A stretch of DNA of 64,000 nucleotides from contig JAHHRH010000005.1 in the NCBI GenBank assembly GCA_020025915.1, positions 14,571-78,570 on the forward strand, written 5' to 3'. Under the pieces are notes generated by a model. The model saw nothing but the letters and a program-made list of their open reading frames with translations, had not been told where the DNA came from and searched no databases. The translations under genes and the position numbers were made by a program. Positions within the stretch are counted from its first letter, which is position 1; every line of letters starts with the position of its first letter. This document shows, one piece after another, positions 25,386-33,746 of the stretch. This DNA comes from Sutterella sp. Lineage in GTDB: Bacteria; Pseudomonadota; Gammaproteobacteria; Burkholderiales; Burkholderiaceae_F.

Positions 25386-26397
25386 ACTTCAAAAGCATAC
25401 TACTTAGCGAAGCACTGAAACCGGCATACCACTTTGTTGTGCGGGCCGCAAAGGCTACTTCAAAAGCATACTACTTAGCGAAGCACTGAAACAATATGAT
25501 AGACAGAATGAAAACTTCTCGAATCGAAACTTCAAAAGCATACTACTTAGCGAAGCACTGAAACGATCGCAGACCTGCCAACCTTTTGAGCGACTTGCGT
25601 ACTTCAAAAGCATACTACTTAGCGAAGCACTGAAACGGTTAACTAACTTTTTTAAGGATGAAAAAATGACACTTCAAAAGCATACTACTTAGCGAAGCAC
25701 TGAAACCTTAAGACAGCGGGATCCAACCTTTCCTAAGCCAAACTTCAAAAGCATACTACTTAGCGAAGCACTGAAACGCTTCTGCTGTCTGTCTATCTCA
25801 GCTAGTACAGCACTTCAAAAGCATACTACTTAGCGAAGCACTGAAACGTGAGTTATTTTCTTTTCGACGGCGAACTCCCAAAACTTCAAAAGCATACTAC
25901 TTAGCGAAGCACTGAAACACCGAATCCGTGACCGTCCTTAAAGTCATTTACTACTTCAAAAGCATACTACTTAGCGAAGCACTGAAACCCAGTAGAAAGA
26001 TTGACTGTCAGACGTAAATCAACTTCAAAAGCATACTACTTAGCGAAGCACTGAAACTGACGATCGACAGGCTTTCAGGGTGCTCCAGCAGACTTCAAAA
26101 GCATACTACTTAGCGAAGCACTGAAACTTGCCAGTAATCAGCTGATCAACTGTCAAAGTGCCAGTACTTCAAAAGCATACTACTTAGCGAAGCACTGAAA
26201 CTAACCTATAGTTAAAATCCCAGCGGGACATCTATACGACTTCAAAAGCATACTACTTAGCGAAGCACTGAAACATGCGGATGGTCGTTCGACGTGTTCG
26301 CGGACGACACTTCAAAAGCATACTACTTAGCGAAGCACTGAAACTTCTCGCCAGATGAGCAGATACCTGATGAATACCACTTCAAAAGCATACTACT
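25386..26397 (-). CRISPR. Type II-B CRISPR array: 14 full repeats, 1 truncated, 14 spacers
   Basis: Fourteen identical 36-base repeats begin at 25386, 25457, 25529, 25601, 25671, 25742, 25812, 25883, 25953, 26022, 26092, 26166, 26239 and 26309. A fifteenth copy at 26379 keeps only the first 19 plus-strand bases. On the plus strand the repeat starts ACTTCAAAAGCATACTACTT and ends CGAAGCACTGAAAC. Spacers are 33-38 bases, mostly 34-36, and none looks alike. The tracrRNA anti-repeat has the same sense as this strand, so crRNAs, starting with GTTTCAG, are made from the minus strand, opposite to cas9. The truncated copy is then at the upstream end of transcription. Confidence 0.98.
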
Positions 26398-26465
26398 CTT
26401 TAATAAGAGAACTGGTTATTAAAGTTTTCTCGAGAAATCTTTAATAACGAAAGTCCTTATTAAAA
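26398..26465. repeat. Nested palindromes flanking the right end of the array
   Basis: CTTTAATAA (26398-26406) pairs with TTATTAAAG (26416-26424) over a 9-base loop. The pattern recurs 41 bases on: CTTTAATAA (26439-26447), 9 bases, TTATTAAA (26457-26464). Between them TTTCTCGAGAAA (26426-26437) is a perfect 12-bp palindrome, so 26416-26447 is itself a near-perfect 32-bp palindrome. The region directly abuts the truncated repeat and would be upstream of the leftward array transcript, so it may hold the array promoter and a regulator site. Confidence 0.85.
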
Positions 26466-26483
26466 ATTCCGCGCTCCATAAAC

Positions 26484-26513
26484 AAAAAGGCCTGTCTTTC
26501 GACAAGCCTTTTT
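26484..26513. terminator. Terminator of the ribosomal protein operon
   Basis: AAAAAGGC and TGTC pair with GACA and GCCTTTTT around one mismatch, with a TTTC loop. It lies 33 bases past the rplI stop and has A and T runs on both sides, so it can act in both directions. On the minus strand it insulates the array from ribosomal transcription. Confidence 0.88.
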
Positions 26514-26546
26514 GAATTTTGTTCGACGTCAGTCGTGCTTTAGCAA

Positions 26547-26999
26547 TTAGGCTTCACCAACAACGTGAACGGTAACGTCAGCCGTGATGTCCGTGAGGAG
26601 ACCGATCGTGATGACGTAGTCGCCGACAGCCTTGATGGCGCCGAGCGGGGTGCGAACCTGAGACTTCTTGATCTGGAGGTCGAACTTGGCGTCGACAGCA
26701 GCAGCGATGTCAGCATTCGTGACGGAACCGAAGAGACGGCCGTCAACACCGCACTTGGACGTGATTTCGATTTCACCGCCATTGAGCTTATCAGCGATAG
26801 CCTGAGCAGTAGCGATACGTTCAGCCTGGGCCTTTTCGAGTTCGGCACGGCGAGCTTCGAATTCAGCGATGGCAGCCTTCGTAGCGCGCTTGGCACGGCC
26901 AGTCGGGATCAAGAAGTTACGGCCGTAGCCATCCTTAACCTTGACGATGTCACCGAGGTCGCCGAGGTGGGTAATCTTTTCGAGCAGAATAACTTGCAT
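26547..26999 (-). CDS. rplI: 50S ribosomal protein bL9
   Basis: A 150-residue protein with the bL9 N-terminal domain (MQVILLEKI, then GDIVKVKDGYGRNFLIP), the long linking helix (about 40-75) and the C-terminal RNA-binding domain ending DVTVHVVGEA. It is the last gene of rpsF-priB-rpsR-rplI. The CRISPR array begins about 150 bases beyond its stop, where dnaB would normally be. Confidence 0.98.
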   Translation of the reverse strand: MQVILLEKITHLGDLGDIVKVKDGYGRNFLIPTGRAKRATKAAIAEFEARRAELEKAQAERIATAQAIADKLNGGEIEITSKCGVDGRLFGSVTNADIAAAVDAKFDLQIKKSQVRTPLGAIKAVGDYVITIGLLTDITADVTVHVVGEA

Positions 27000-27017
27000 T
27001 TGATTATCTCCTAGCGA

Positions 27018-27287
27018 TTACTGGTTGTCCGTGTACGGCAACAAAGCGAGGAAGCGAGCACGCTTGATAGCCGTATCGAGCTGACGCTGATAGTGAGCCT
27101 TCGTGCCCGTCAAACGAGCCGGCATGATCTTGCCGTTTTCCTGGATGAAGTCGCGAAGCGTTTCAACATCCTTGTAGTCGATCTGTTCGACGTTTTCCAC
27201 CGTGAAACGGCAGAACTTCTTACGCTTGAAAAGCGAATTTTGCTGGTTACCGCGGCGGGGCTTGCCCTTACCCTTACCAAAAGCCAT
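27018..27287 (-). CDS. rpsR: 30S ribosomal protein bS18
   Basis: An 89-residue protein with the conserved KKFCRFTVENV and DYKDVETLRDFI core and the basic KRARFLALLPY end. It binds 16S rRNA next to bS6. It sits 18 bases before rplI and 9 bases after priB. Confidence 0.98.
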   Translation of the reverse strand: MAFGKGKGKPRRGNQQNSLFKRKKFCRFTVENVEQIDYKDVETLRDFIQENGKIMPARLTGTKAHYQRQLDTAIKRARFLALLPYTDNQ

Positions 27288-27296
27288 GATAGCTCC

Positions 27297-27581
27297 TTAA
27301 ATATATTCCGTTATATGTACGATCAGGCGTGTACTCTTCATCGATCGAGGTGCCAGAAAACCTTTGATATTCAATGCTGTTCCTAAAGGCAACTGATTAA
27401 GTGCCTCAGCGACGGTGCCAAACGCGATCGCAGGAAAGTCATATTCAAGTTTTCTAACTCTGCCGGCTTCTGTCAGTTCAGTTCGATGGTGAAATGCACC
27501 TTCAAAAACTTGTATCCCCGCAGGGGTATACCTGACTTCCTCACGCGAAGTGAGCGTACCGTTAATCTGTATGAGATTCAC
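27297..27581 (-). CDS. priB: Primosomal replication protein N (PriB)
   Basis: A 94-residue OB-fold protein related to single-stranded DNA-binding protein. It starts MNLIQINGTLTSR and keeps the PriB pattern VFEGAFHHRTELTEAGRVR and FPAIAFG. PriB bridges PriA and DnaT in replication restart. Its place between rpsF and rpsR is standard in Beta- and Gammaproteobacteria. Confidence 0.93.
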   Translation of the reverse strand: MNLIQINGTLTSREEVRYTPAGIQVFEGAFHHRTELTEAGRVRKLEYDFPAIAFGTVAEALNQLPLGTALNIKGFLAPRSMKSTRLIVHITEYI

Positions 27582-27631
27582 TCAGAGCCTGGTCGTACAG
27601 AAAATTCTGTTTCAGTCGAGACTGTTGAAAA

Positions 27632-28009
27632 TTATTCAGCAGCAGCGGCGTTAGCGGCTTCGGCAGCCACCTTCTTGGCTTCTTCCTTCTCGACGACCTT
27701 CATCATCGGGGAGGCAGCCGTTTCGGCGTGCTTCGTCTTGACCGTGAGGTGACGCAAAACAGCGTCGTTGAAACGGAAACCGTTCTCGATTTCGGCGATC
27801 GTTTCGTGACCGCATTCGATGTTCAAGAGAACGTAGTGAGCCTTGACAAGCTTCTGAATGGGGTAAGCGAGCTGACGACGGCCCCAGTCTTCGATACGAT
27901 GGATCTGGCCACCCTGTTCGGCGACAAGGGTCTTGTAGCGTTCGATCATAGCGGGAACCTGTTCGCTCTGATCGGGGTGCACAATAATGCAAAGTTCGTA
28001 GTGACGCAT
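27632..28009 (-). CDS. rpsF: 30S ribosomal protein bS6
   Basis: A 125-residue protein with MRHYELCIIVHPDQSEQ at the start, the IEDWGRRQLAYPI motif and an Ala/Glu-rich C-terminal tail as in proteobacterial bS6. First gene of the four-gene operon. GGAGG lies 5 bases before the ATG. Confidence 0.98.
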   Translation of the reverse strand: MRHYELCIIVHPDQSEQVPAMIERYKTLVAEQGGQIHRIEDWGRRQLAYPIQKLVKAHYVLLNIECGHETIAEIENGFRFNDAVLRHLTVKTKHAETAASPMMKVVEKEEAKKVAAEAANAAAAE

Positions 28010-28148
28010 TTAGCCTCCTTGCGGAAAAAGCTGCCCAGAGCGTCTATTCTGGATGCAGCAAGGACAGAAAGAATGAGATTTTACTCGCTATTTTTGCGGT
28101 CTGCCACTCAAAAAGCGAAAAAAATCGCGTTCCACGAAAAAAGATTTT

Positions 28149-28904
28149 TTAGAGCTTACCGCCCGTACGCTGACGCACGGTTTCAAATAAGCAAATACCT
28201 GAAGCAACAGAGACATTCAAGCTTTCAACGGCACCCGCCATCGGAATCGCAGCGAGGTCGTCGCAACGACGACGCGTCAACTGACGAAGGCCATCACCTT
28301 CGGCGCCGAGCACCCATGCAAAGGCCTTCTTCTGGTCAAATTCATAGATCGACTTGGTGGCTTCACCGGCTGTACCAACCACAGTCACACCCGCATCGCG
28401 CAATTCAACAATGGAAGCAGCCAAATTGGTCACAGTCACCACGGGGACCGTTTCAGCCGCACCAGCGGCAGCCTTCAAGGCTGCGGGCGACATATGAGCA
28501 GAACGGTCACGCGGCACCAAGACACACTGGGCGCCGGCTGCATCGGCCACACGTAAGCATGCACCGAAGTTACGCGGATCAGTCACGCCGTCCAAAATGA
28601 GGATCAGCGTATCATCAGTGATCAAGTCCAAGAGTTCGTCGAACTCTAACTGCGCCTGTTTTTCTTCAGCCATCGCCACAATACCTTGGTGCGGCACATC
28701 GGACGCCATGCCATCGAGGCGGCGCGTATCAGCCGTCATGACACGAATGCCGGCAGCAATCAACTTTTCGCGCATCTCGCGCATACGCTTGTCGCGGCGT
28801 TCAGGATCAAGGTAAACAGCGGTAATCGACTTAGGATCCATGCGCAAGCGCGCACCCACGGCATGAAAGCCAGCTAAAACAATATTCTTCACTTCGTATG
28901 ACAC
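28149..28904 (-). CDS. rlmB: 23S rRNA (guanosine-2'-O)-methyltransferase RlmB
   Basis: A 251-residue SpoU-family (SPOUT fold) enzyme that methylates G2251 of 23S rRNA with SAM. The N-terminal ribosome-recognition domain (residues 1-80) is followed by the knot domain with TDPRNFGACLRVADAAG (motif 1), the VLGAEGDGLR loop (motif 2) and IPMAGAVESLNVSVASGI (motif 3). It lies between rnr and rpsF on the same strand; rnr-rlmB is a common order. Confidence 0.95.
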   Translation of the reverse strand: MSYEVKNIVLAGFHAVGARLRMDPKSITAVYLDPERRDKRMREMREKLIAAGIRVMTADTRRLDGMASDVPHQGIVAMAEEKQAQLEFDELLDLITDDTLILILDGVTDPRNFGACLRVADAAGAQCVLVPRDRSAHMSPAALKAAAGAAETVPVVTVTNLAASIVELRDAGVTVVGTAGEATKSIYEFDQKKAFAWVLGAEGDGLRQLTRRRCDDLAAIPMAGAVESLNVSVASGICLFETVRQRTGGKL

Positions 28905-28913
28905 ACGTCAGAA

Positions 28914-28941
28914 AACGCGACCTAACTAGAAAGATCGCGTT
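28914..28941 (-). terminator. Weak terminator after rnr
   Basis: AACGCGA and TCGCGTT pair around a 14-base loop, followed on the minus strand by a short T-run, between rnr and rlmB. Read-through into rlmB is plausible. Confidence 0.5.
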
Positions 28942-29005
28942 GTTAGATTAATTGGTGGCGCTCATTGTACCCTAGTGGCTCATGAGCGTCAGCCTAACTC
29001 AACGA

Positions 29006-31426
29006 CTAAAACCAATCTTCATTAAGATCATCATCGTCGTCATCGTCTTCCCAGGTCGACGTCAAAAAATCCGCATCAAAGGAGTCGTCACGATAAGGAC
29101 GCCAACCTTGACGAGAACCTCGACGGCCACCAGACCGACCTTTCTTTGCGCCCTTTATCACATGACGCTCCAGATTGGTATCGAGCACAAAAGACATACG
29201 ACGGTTTTCAAGATCAACGTCTTCAAGACGAACAATGACACGGTCACCCACACGAACCTGAGCCATTTCTTCGTGAGAAGTCATTGTGAGAGCCTTTTCG
29301 TCAAATTCGTAATAGCCCCAACCCAAGTTCGAAATGTGAATGAAGCCTTCAATCGCCGTGTCTTTGAGTGAGACAAAAACACCTGCCGCGATCATGCCTG
29401 TCACAATCGCTTCATGACGACCTTTGCCATGACGAAGCATATAGTCACACTTAAGGTAATTCATCACATCGCGCGTAGCATCATCGGCGCGACGTTCAGC
29501 CGCTGAGCAAAGAATACCTAAGCGCTCCCAAACGCGACGACGAGATTCATTGCGAGATTCGTCAGCCGGCTTACGATCGGCTTCATGGCGACTACCTAAA
29601 CCGCGCGCCTGACGACTCACCATGACAGACGAATCATCAAAGACAACCTGTGGCACATACACGCGACGAGACAAAATACCCTTAATCGTGCGATGTAAGA
29701 GCAAGTCTGGGTAACGACGAATTGGCGACGTAAAGTGCGCATAAGCCTGATACTGAAGACCGTAGTGACCAATATTGACCGGGTCATAACACGCACGAGA
29801 CATGGATCGTAAAATCGCTGTCTGTAAAAACTCGTTCTCTTTCGTGCGTTCAATGAGCTCCGCGAAACCTTCTGGTGTTGCTTCAGGCAGCTTTTCATTA
29901 AAGCTCTTCAAAACAGCACGCAAGGTTTCGAGACGATCTGGACTAGGCTCATCGTGCACTCTGAATAACGAATCACGCTTTTTCTGAATCACAAAGTCAG
30001 CAGCACAGGTGTTCGCGACTAACATGCATTCTTCGATCAATCGATGCGCATCGTTATGGTCACGGACCTTAAAGTCACAAATCTTGCCCTTTTTATCAAA
30101 GACAGCCATCGTTTCTTGTGTTTCAAGATCTAACGTATGACGCGCATTACGAGCAGCACGCAGGACTTTGAAGAGCGCATAAAGATGCTGAAGATCTTCA
30201 AGACGATCACCAACGGCGGCAAGCCCCCCTTCTACGCCTTGTAAAGCACTCCATACCTGCGTATAAGTGAGACGGGCATGCGAATGAATGACAGCTGGAT
30301 AGAACTGATAGGCTTCGGTTTGTCCTTTGGCGTTCACAACCGCATCACACACCATCGTGAGACGATCGACACCAGGATTTAAAGAGCAAAGTCCGTTCGA
30401 TAATTTTTCAGGGAGCATGGGCACTACGCTCGACGGGAAGTACACACTCGTCGCACGCTTTTGGGCATCCACGTCCAAAGCGCTACCAGGCTTCACATAG
30501 TGACTGACGTCTGCAATCGCCACAAGTAAACGCGTCTTACCGTCGTCGAGCGGCATACACCACACAGCGTCGTCAAAGTCGCGCGCATCTTCACCGTCAA
30601 TGGTGACAAATGGAATATCTCGTAAGTCAACTCGACGACCCATCGAGCGATGATCAACTTCATCGGGGAGCGCTACGGCTTCCTCTAAGGTCGCATCACT
30701 AAATTCGACAGGGAGATCATATTCGGCAGAAGCAATCGCAATTTCGCCCAATGGGTCAAAGCGATTACCAATCTCTTTGACAAAACGCGCAAAAACGTCG
30801 ACGTAGGGCTCTGGCTTTTGAGACTCAGGCAATAGTTCAACTTCAAAGGCCGCCTTCGTGAGATCAACTGATTCAGGCACATCAACCATATCCATCATCA
30901 TGACGACAGGCGCAAACGTATTGACAGGAATAACCTCAACCACTCCGGTACGGCGACGCTTGCGAGTCGGATTCAAGACGCGACAAACCCAACGCGTTTG
31001 ATGACGTGCAACAAAGTTCGACAAATGCCAGTCGCCAGAGGCTTGACGGCGCATCATAAAGACGTCGCCAGGCAAACACTTCAAGGTAAAGGGCACGGGC
31101 ATCGAGACATCAGGGTCGCTTTGCAACATCACAGTAAAGTTCGCCAACTCTCGAGCACCGCGAACGACACCAGGCTCTGTTGCCGCTTCAGGATGACAGA
31201 ACCAGTTCTTGTCCCCCGCCATAAAGCCTTCTTGATGCAAGGCAACCACAGCAGCGTTGCCTTTGGAGCGATCCCAACCACAAGCCTGCGCAATCTGGCG
31301 CTTTGCCTGAGAGTAAGAGATGTCCCCCTTGAGACTTTCTAAGTATGTACGCGCCTGGGCGAGCTCTTCGTTCGTCAAGACAATCGGTTCGACCTTCGCG
31401 GTCACAGTTTTTCTTTTCTTAGCCAT
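29006..31426 (-). CDS. rnr: Ribonuclease R
   Basis: An 806-residue processive 3'-5' exoribonuclease that degrades structured RNA and takes part in trans-translation quality control. An N-terminal helix-turn-helix (residues 10-80) and cold-shock domains lead into the RNB domain with the catalytic DGEDARDFDDAVW near residue 270. An S1 domain (about 670-755) is followed by a basic GRSGGRRGSRQG tail and an acidic run of Asp near the end. Length and order fit RNase R rather than RNase II. Confidence 0.96.
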   Translation of the reverse strand: MAKKRKTVTAKVEPIVLTNEELAQARTYLESLKGDISYSQAKRQIAQACGWDRSKGNAAVVALHQEGFMAGDKNWFCHPEAATEPGVVRGARELANFTVMLQSDPDVSMPVPFTLKCLPGDVFMMRRQASGDWHLSNFVARHQTRWVCRVLNPTRKRRRTGVVEVIPVNTFAPVVMMMDMVDVPESVDLTKAAFEVELLPESQKPEPYVDVFARFVKEIGNRFDPLGEIAIASAEYDLPVEFSDATLEEAVALPDEVDHRSMGRRVDLRDIPFVTIDGEDARDFDDAVWCMPLDDGKTRLLVAIADVSHYVKPGSALDVDAQKRATSVYFPSSVVPMLPEKLSNGLCSLNPGVDRLTMVCDAVVNAKGQTEAYQFYPAVIHSHARLTYTQVWSALQGVEGGLAAVGDRLEDLQHLYALFKVLRAARNARHTLDLETQETMAVFDKKGKICDFKVRDHNDAHRLIEECMLVANTCAADFVIQKKRDSLFRVHDEPSPDRLETLRAVLKSFNEKLPEATPEGFAELIERTKENEFLQTAILRSMSRACYDPVNIGHYGLQYQAYAHFTSPIRRYPDLLLHRTIKGILSRRVYVPQVVFDDSSVMVSRQARGLGSRHEADRKPADESRNESRRRVWERLGILCSAAERRADDATRDVMNYLKCDYMLRHGKGRHEAIVTGMIAAGVFVSLKDTAIEGFIHISNLGWGYYEFDEKALTMTSHEEMAQVRVGDRVIVRLEDVDLENRRMSFVLDTNLERHVIKGAKKGRSGGRRGSRQGWRPYRDDSFDADFLTSTWEDDDDDDDLNEDWF

Positions 31427-31489
31427 AATGATTCGAAATGCGATACTGTCGACAGTCTACACGTATGTCAAAACTTTTATACGGTTTAC

Positions 31490-31518
31490 TTGACAAAGAC
31501 TTAGGGTCTCTGCATAAT
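31490..31518 (+). promoter_or_regulatory. Promoter of the tRNA-Leu gene
   Basis: A perfect -35 box TTGACA (31490-31495) and CATAAT (31513-31518) with 17 bases between. The predicted start is about 10 bases before the mature tRNA. Confidence 0.88.
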
Positions 31519-31534
31519 ACGTACTCTCAGCAGT

Positions 31535-31621
31535 GCCCGGATGGCGAAATTGGTAGACGCACCAGCTTCAGGTGCTGGCGCCTTCACGGGCGTGGAGGTT
31601 CGAGTCCTCTTCCGGGCACCA
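31535..31621 (+). tRNA. tRNA-Leu (anticodon CAG)
   Basis: The acceptor stem GCCCGGA (31535-31541) pairs with TCCGGGC (31611-31617), and CCA is encoded at 31619-31621. The anticodon stem CCAGC/GCTGG encloses TTCAGGT, giving anticodon CAG for CUG codons. A long variable arm (class II) fits leucine, and GGTTCGAGTCC is the T arm. It has its own promoter and terminator. Confidence 0.97.
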
Positions 31622-31636
31622 CTGACCTAATTCTAG

Positions 31637-31666
31637 AAGGTCTGCGAAAAATCGCAGGCCTTTTTT
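31637..31666 (+). terminator. Terminator of the tRNA-Leu transcript
   Basis: GGTCTGCG and CGCAGGCC pair (one T-G wobble) around an A-rich 6-base loop, followed by six T. Confidence 0.9.
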
Positions 31667-31719
31667 GTTATTCGCTATCCGTGCTATCCTGACGGCAATA
31701 CGACATTAAGAGAGTTGTC

Positions 31720-32160
31720 ATGCCGACTTCTGCCCCTTCGCTCACTGCCTTTCCGTACTGGATCGAACGACGTCCTGACGGCTATCGCGCACATTTTCCC
31801 AATTATCCTGAGTTTGAACCGCTAGCGCCCACCATTCAAGCGCTCGTCGGAAACCTGCAGGCAGACTTCTTACCGATTCTTGAAACCAGGCTCAAAAATG
31901 ACAACTTACCTGAGCCTCTTGCGCCCTGTGCAGGTGAAAACGTCTTGCAACTCACCCCGACCTACGCAACGAAGCTTCATCTCATATTAGCCATCAAAGC
32001 ACAACGCTTTTCAACGGGCGAACTCTGTAAACGCATTGGTTGCCTCCCCCAAGAAGCGACACGTATTATGAAGCTCACACACCCCACAAAAATCGATACG
32101 CTCGCGTCAGCGATCTCGGTTCTTGGCGGCAAAATCGAATGTCAAATTGACTTCAAGTAG
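31720..32160 (+). CDS. Orphan HicB-like protein
   Basis: A 146-residue protein. Residues 10-65 (FPYWIERRPDGYRAHFPNYPEFEPLAPT) have the shape of the HicB RNase-H-like antitoxin domain, and residues 80-146 form a helix-turn-helix region (GELCKRIGCLPQEATRIMKLTHPTKI) as in HicB DNA-binding tails. HicB normally neutralises the HicA mRNA interferase, but no hicA-sized frame lies beside it, so it may serve as a stand-alone regulator. It begins about 100 bases after tRNA-Leu. Confidence 0.7.
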   Translation: MPTSAPSLTAFPYWIERRPDGYRAHFPNYPEFEPLAPTIQALVGNLQADFLPILETRLKNDNLPEPLAPCAGENVLQLTPTYATKLHLILAIKAQRFSTGELCKRIGCLPQEATRIMKLTHPTKIDTLASAISVLGGKIECQIDFK

Positions 32161-32162
32161 CT

Positions 32163-32203
32163 AAAAAGGCACGTCCCAAAGAAGAACGTGCCTTTCATTT
32201 TTT
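32163..32203. terminator. Bidirectional terminator between the HicB-like gene and mscS
   Basis: AAAGGCACGT and ACGTGCCTTT form a 10-bp stem with an 11-base loop between two convergent genes; T-rich sequence follows on the plus strand and on the minus strand. Confidence 0.88.
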
Positions 32204-32216
32204 ATTGTGATTCGCT

Positions 32217-33650
32217 TTATGCGCCCGTCTTTACACGAACGGGCAATTCGCCCATGTCGCACTTACGAAGATTGATTTCAAGCTGATTAAAGGGCACTTC
32301 AATGCCTTCTTCTTTGAATCGCTTGAGAATCGCGATCGCGATTTCGGTCTTAATACCTGCCGTACCGTTGACTGGGTCTTTGACCCAGAAGCCTAGGCGC
32401 AAGTTGATCCCTGAATCCGCAAAAGTATCCAAATAGGCCCAGCCACGACGTTCGGTATCAATACGCGGACGAGGACGCATCCCTTCTTCAAGCATGATGG
32501 CGAGTGCTCGTTCAACGTCAGCGTCATATGCGACAGAAATGTCTACATACTGTACCGACGCGTGCTCACTATAAGAGTGATTAAGCACAGAACTCGTCAC
32601 AAAGCTTTCATTTGGCACAATGCTCTCAACGCCATCAGCATTACGAACCACCGTAAAGCGCGTATTAATTTCAGTCACGCGACCACGGAAGCCTGCAACG
32701 GTCACCAAGTCACCAATTTTGATCGACTTATCGAGCAAAATAATAAAGCCCGAGATGTAGTTTGAAGCAATCTTTTGTAAGCCAAAGCCGAGCCCCATAC
32801 CTAAGGCACCACCGAAGACCGAAAGGATCGTGAGGTCAATCCCCACCGTACCCAAGGCGATGATGACTGCCAACACCATGAAGGTCACCGTGATTACACG
32901 CTTTAAGACCACCTTGATGTTATCGGAGAGCGTATCCAAGCCATCAATCAACTGATTGATCATCGAAGCGAGCCAGTTCGCAATACCTAGCGTAAGGAGT
33001 ACCGAAACGATAGCCACAAAGAGCATCCAAACCGTCATACTTCCCCCCCCGATGGGGATCACGGTCGAATCGAGATACGAAATGACATCAGTGAGAATGC
33101 CAAAGAATTGAAGGACTGCCAACACCCAGAACGTGATCGTCACCATACGACGCACACCAGGCGTAAGGACGCGCAACCCCATCCCACCATGCAAGAAAGC
33201 CATCAAAAGTGAGAGCAACGCATAGGCATAAAAGATGTTGTAGGCCACACGTGCAATCACCATCGACTGCGCCGAATAATCGGTCGTCTTAACGATGACA
33301 TAAACAACTAACGCAAGGATGGAACCAGCCAACAAACTAAACGACACATTATGTGTAAAGCCCACCACAAAGCGACGCCCATAAGCAGCCATCCCTTTTG
33401 CACCAAGCTCAGGTGTCCACTTATCGACCAGGCGATTGACGTGGCGTGAAAGCCAAAAACCAAGTCCGGCACTCACCAACACAGCGACCAACTGCAAAAT
33501 AACATTCTCCCAAGAGAGATGATTCAGCAGTTGTTGAATGACGTCAGTGAAACGGTCGGCCGTCGCCAAAATCACCTCAGCTGCGTTGTCAGTGAGTTTC
33601 GAGACATCTAGTCCTCCGGGGACCAATTCAGGATTCTCTGGCGTTGCCAT
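32217..33650 (-). CDS. MscS-family mechanosensitive ion channel
   Basis: A 477-residue inner-membrane protein with about six hydrophobic segments before the pore-lining helix, where Gly/Ala-rich LSVFGGALGMGLGFGLQKIASNYISGFIIL (in pieces, about residues 275-305) matches MscS TM3. The cytoplasmic beta domain follows, with VTEINTRFTVVRNADG and VPNESF. It should open on hypo-osmotic shock. It is larger than E. coli MscS (286), with extra N-terminal helices as in YbdG/YnaI-like forms. Confidence 0.9.
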   Translation of the reverse strand: MATPENPELVPGGLDVSKLTDNAAEVILATADRFTDVIQQLLNHLSWENVILQLVAVLVSAGLGFWLSRHVNRLVDKWTPELGAKGMAAYGRRFVVGFTHNVSFSLLAGSILALVVYVIVKTTDYSAQSMVIARVAYNIFYAYALLSLLMAFLHGGMGLRVLTPGVRRMVTITFWVLAVLQFFGILTDVISYLDSTVIPIGGGSMTVWMLFVAIVSVLLTLGIANWLASMINQLIDGLDTLSDNIKVVLKRVITVTFMVLAVIIALGTVGIDLTILSVFGGALGMGLGFGLQKIASNYISGFIILLDKSIKIGDLVTVAGFRGRVTEINTRFTVVRNADGVESIVPNESFVTSSVLNHSYSEHASVQYVDISVAYDADVERALAIMLEEGMRPRPRIDTERRGWAYLDTFADSGINLRLGFWVKDPVNGTAGIKTEIAIAILKRFKEEGIEVPFNQLEINLRKCDMGELPVRVKTGA

Positions 33651-33674
33651 GATTACCTCAAAACAAAAGTGATT

Positions 33675-33707
33675 AAAAAAGCCGCCCCCGTGATCGGATG
33701 GCGGCTT
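33675..33707 (-). terminator. Terminator after the phosphoribosyltransferase gene
   Basis: AAGCCGCC and GGCGGCTT form an 8-bp stem; on the minus strand six T follow. Confidence 0.85.
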
Positions 33708-33746
33708 GATGCAATCAGTATAGCCTGACTTTGCCTGCGATGATGG

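Noticed and set aside
25369..25401. TTGACA at 25369 plus CATACT in the first repeat as a plus-strand array promoter
   Set aside because: The spacing is about 21 bases, too long, and plus-strand transcripts would be identical in sense to the anti-repeat and could not pair with the tracrRNA.
26565..27014. A plus-strand frame antisense to rplI near the array, possibly a small CRISPR accessory gene
   Set aside because: It mirrors the rplI coding frame exactly and its residues are low-complexity Ser/Asp/Glu; rplI is certain.
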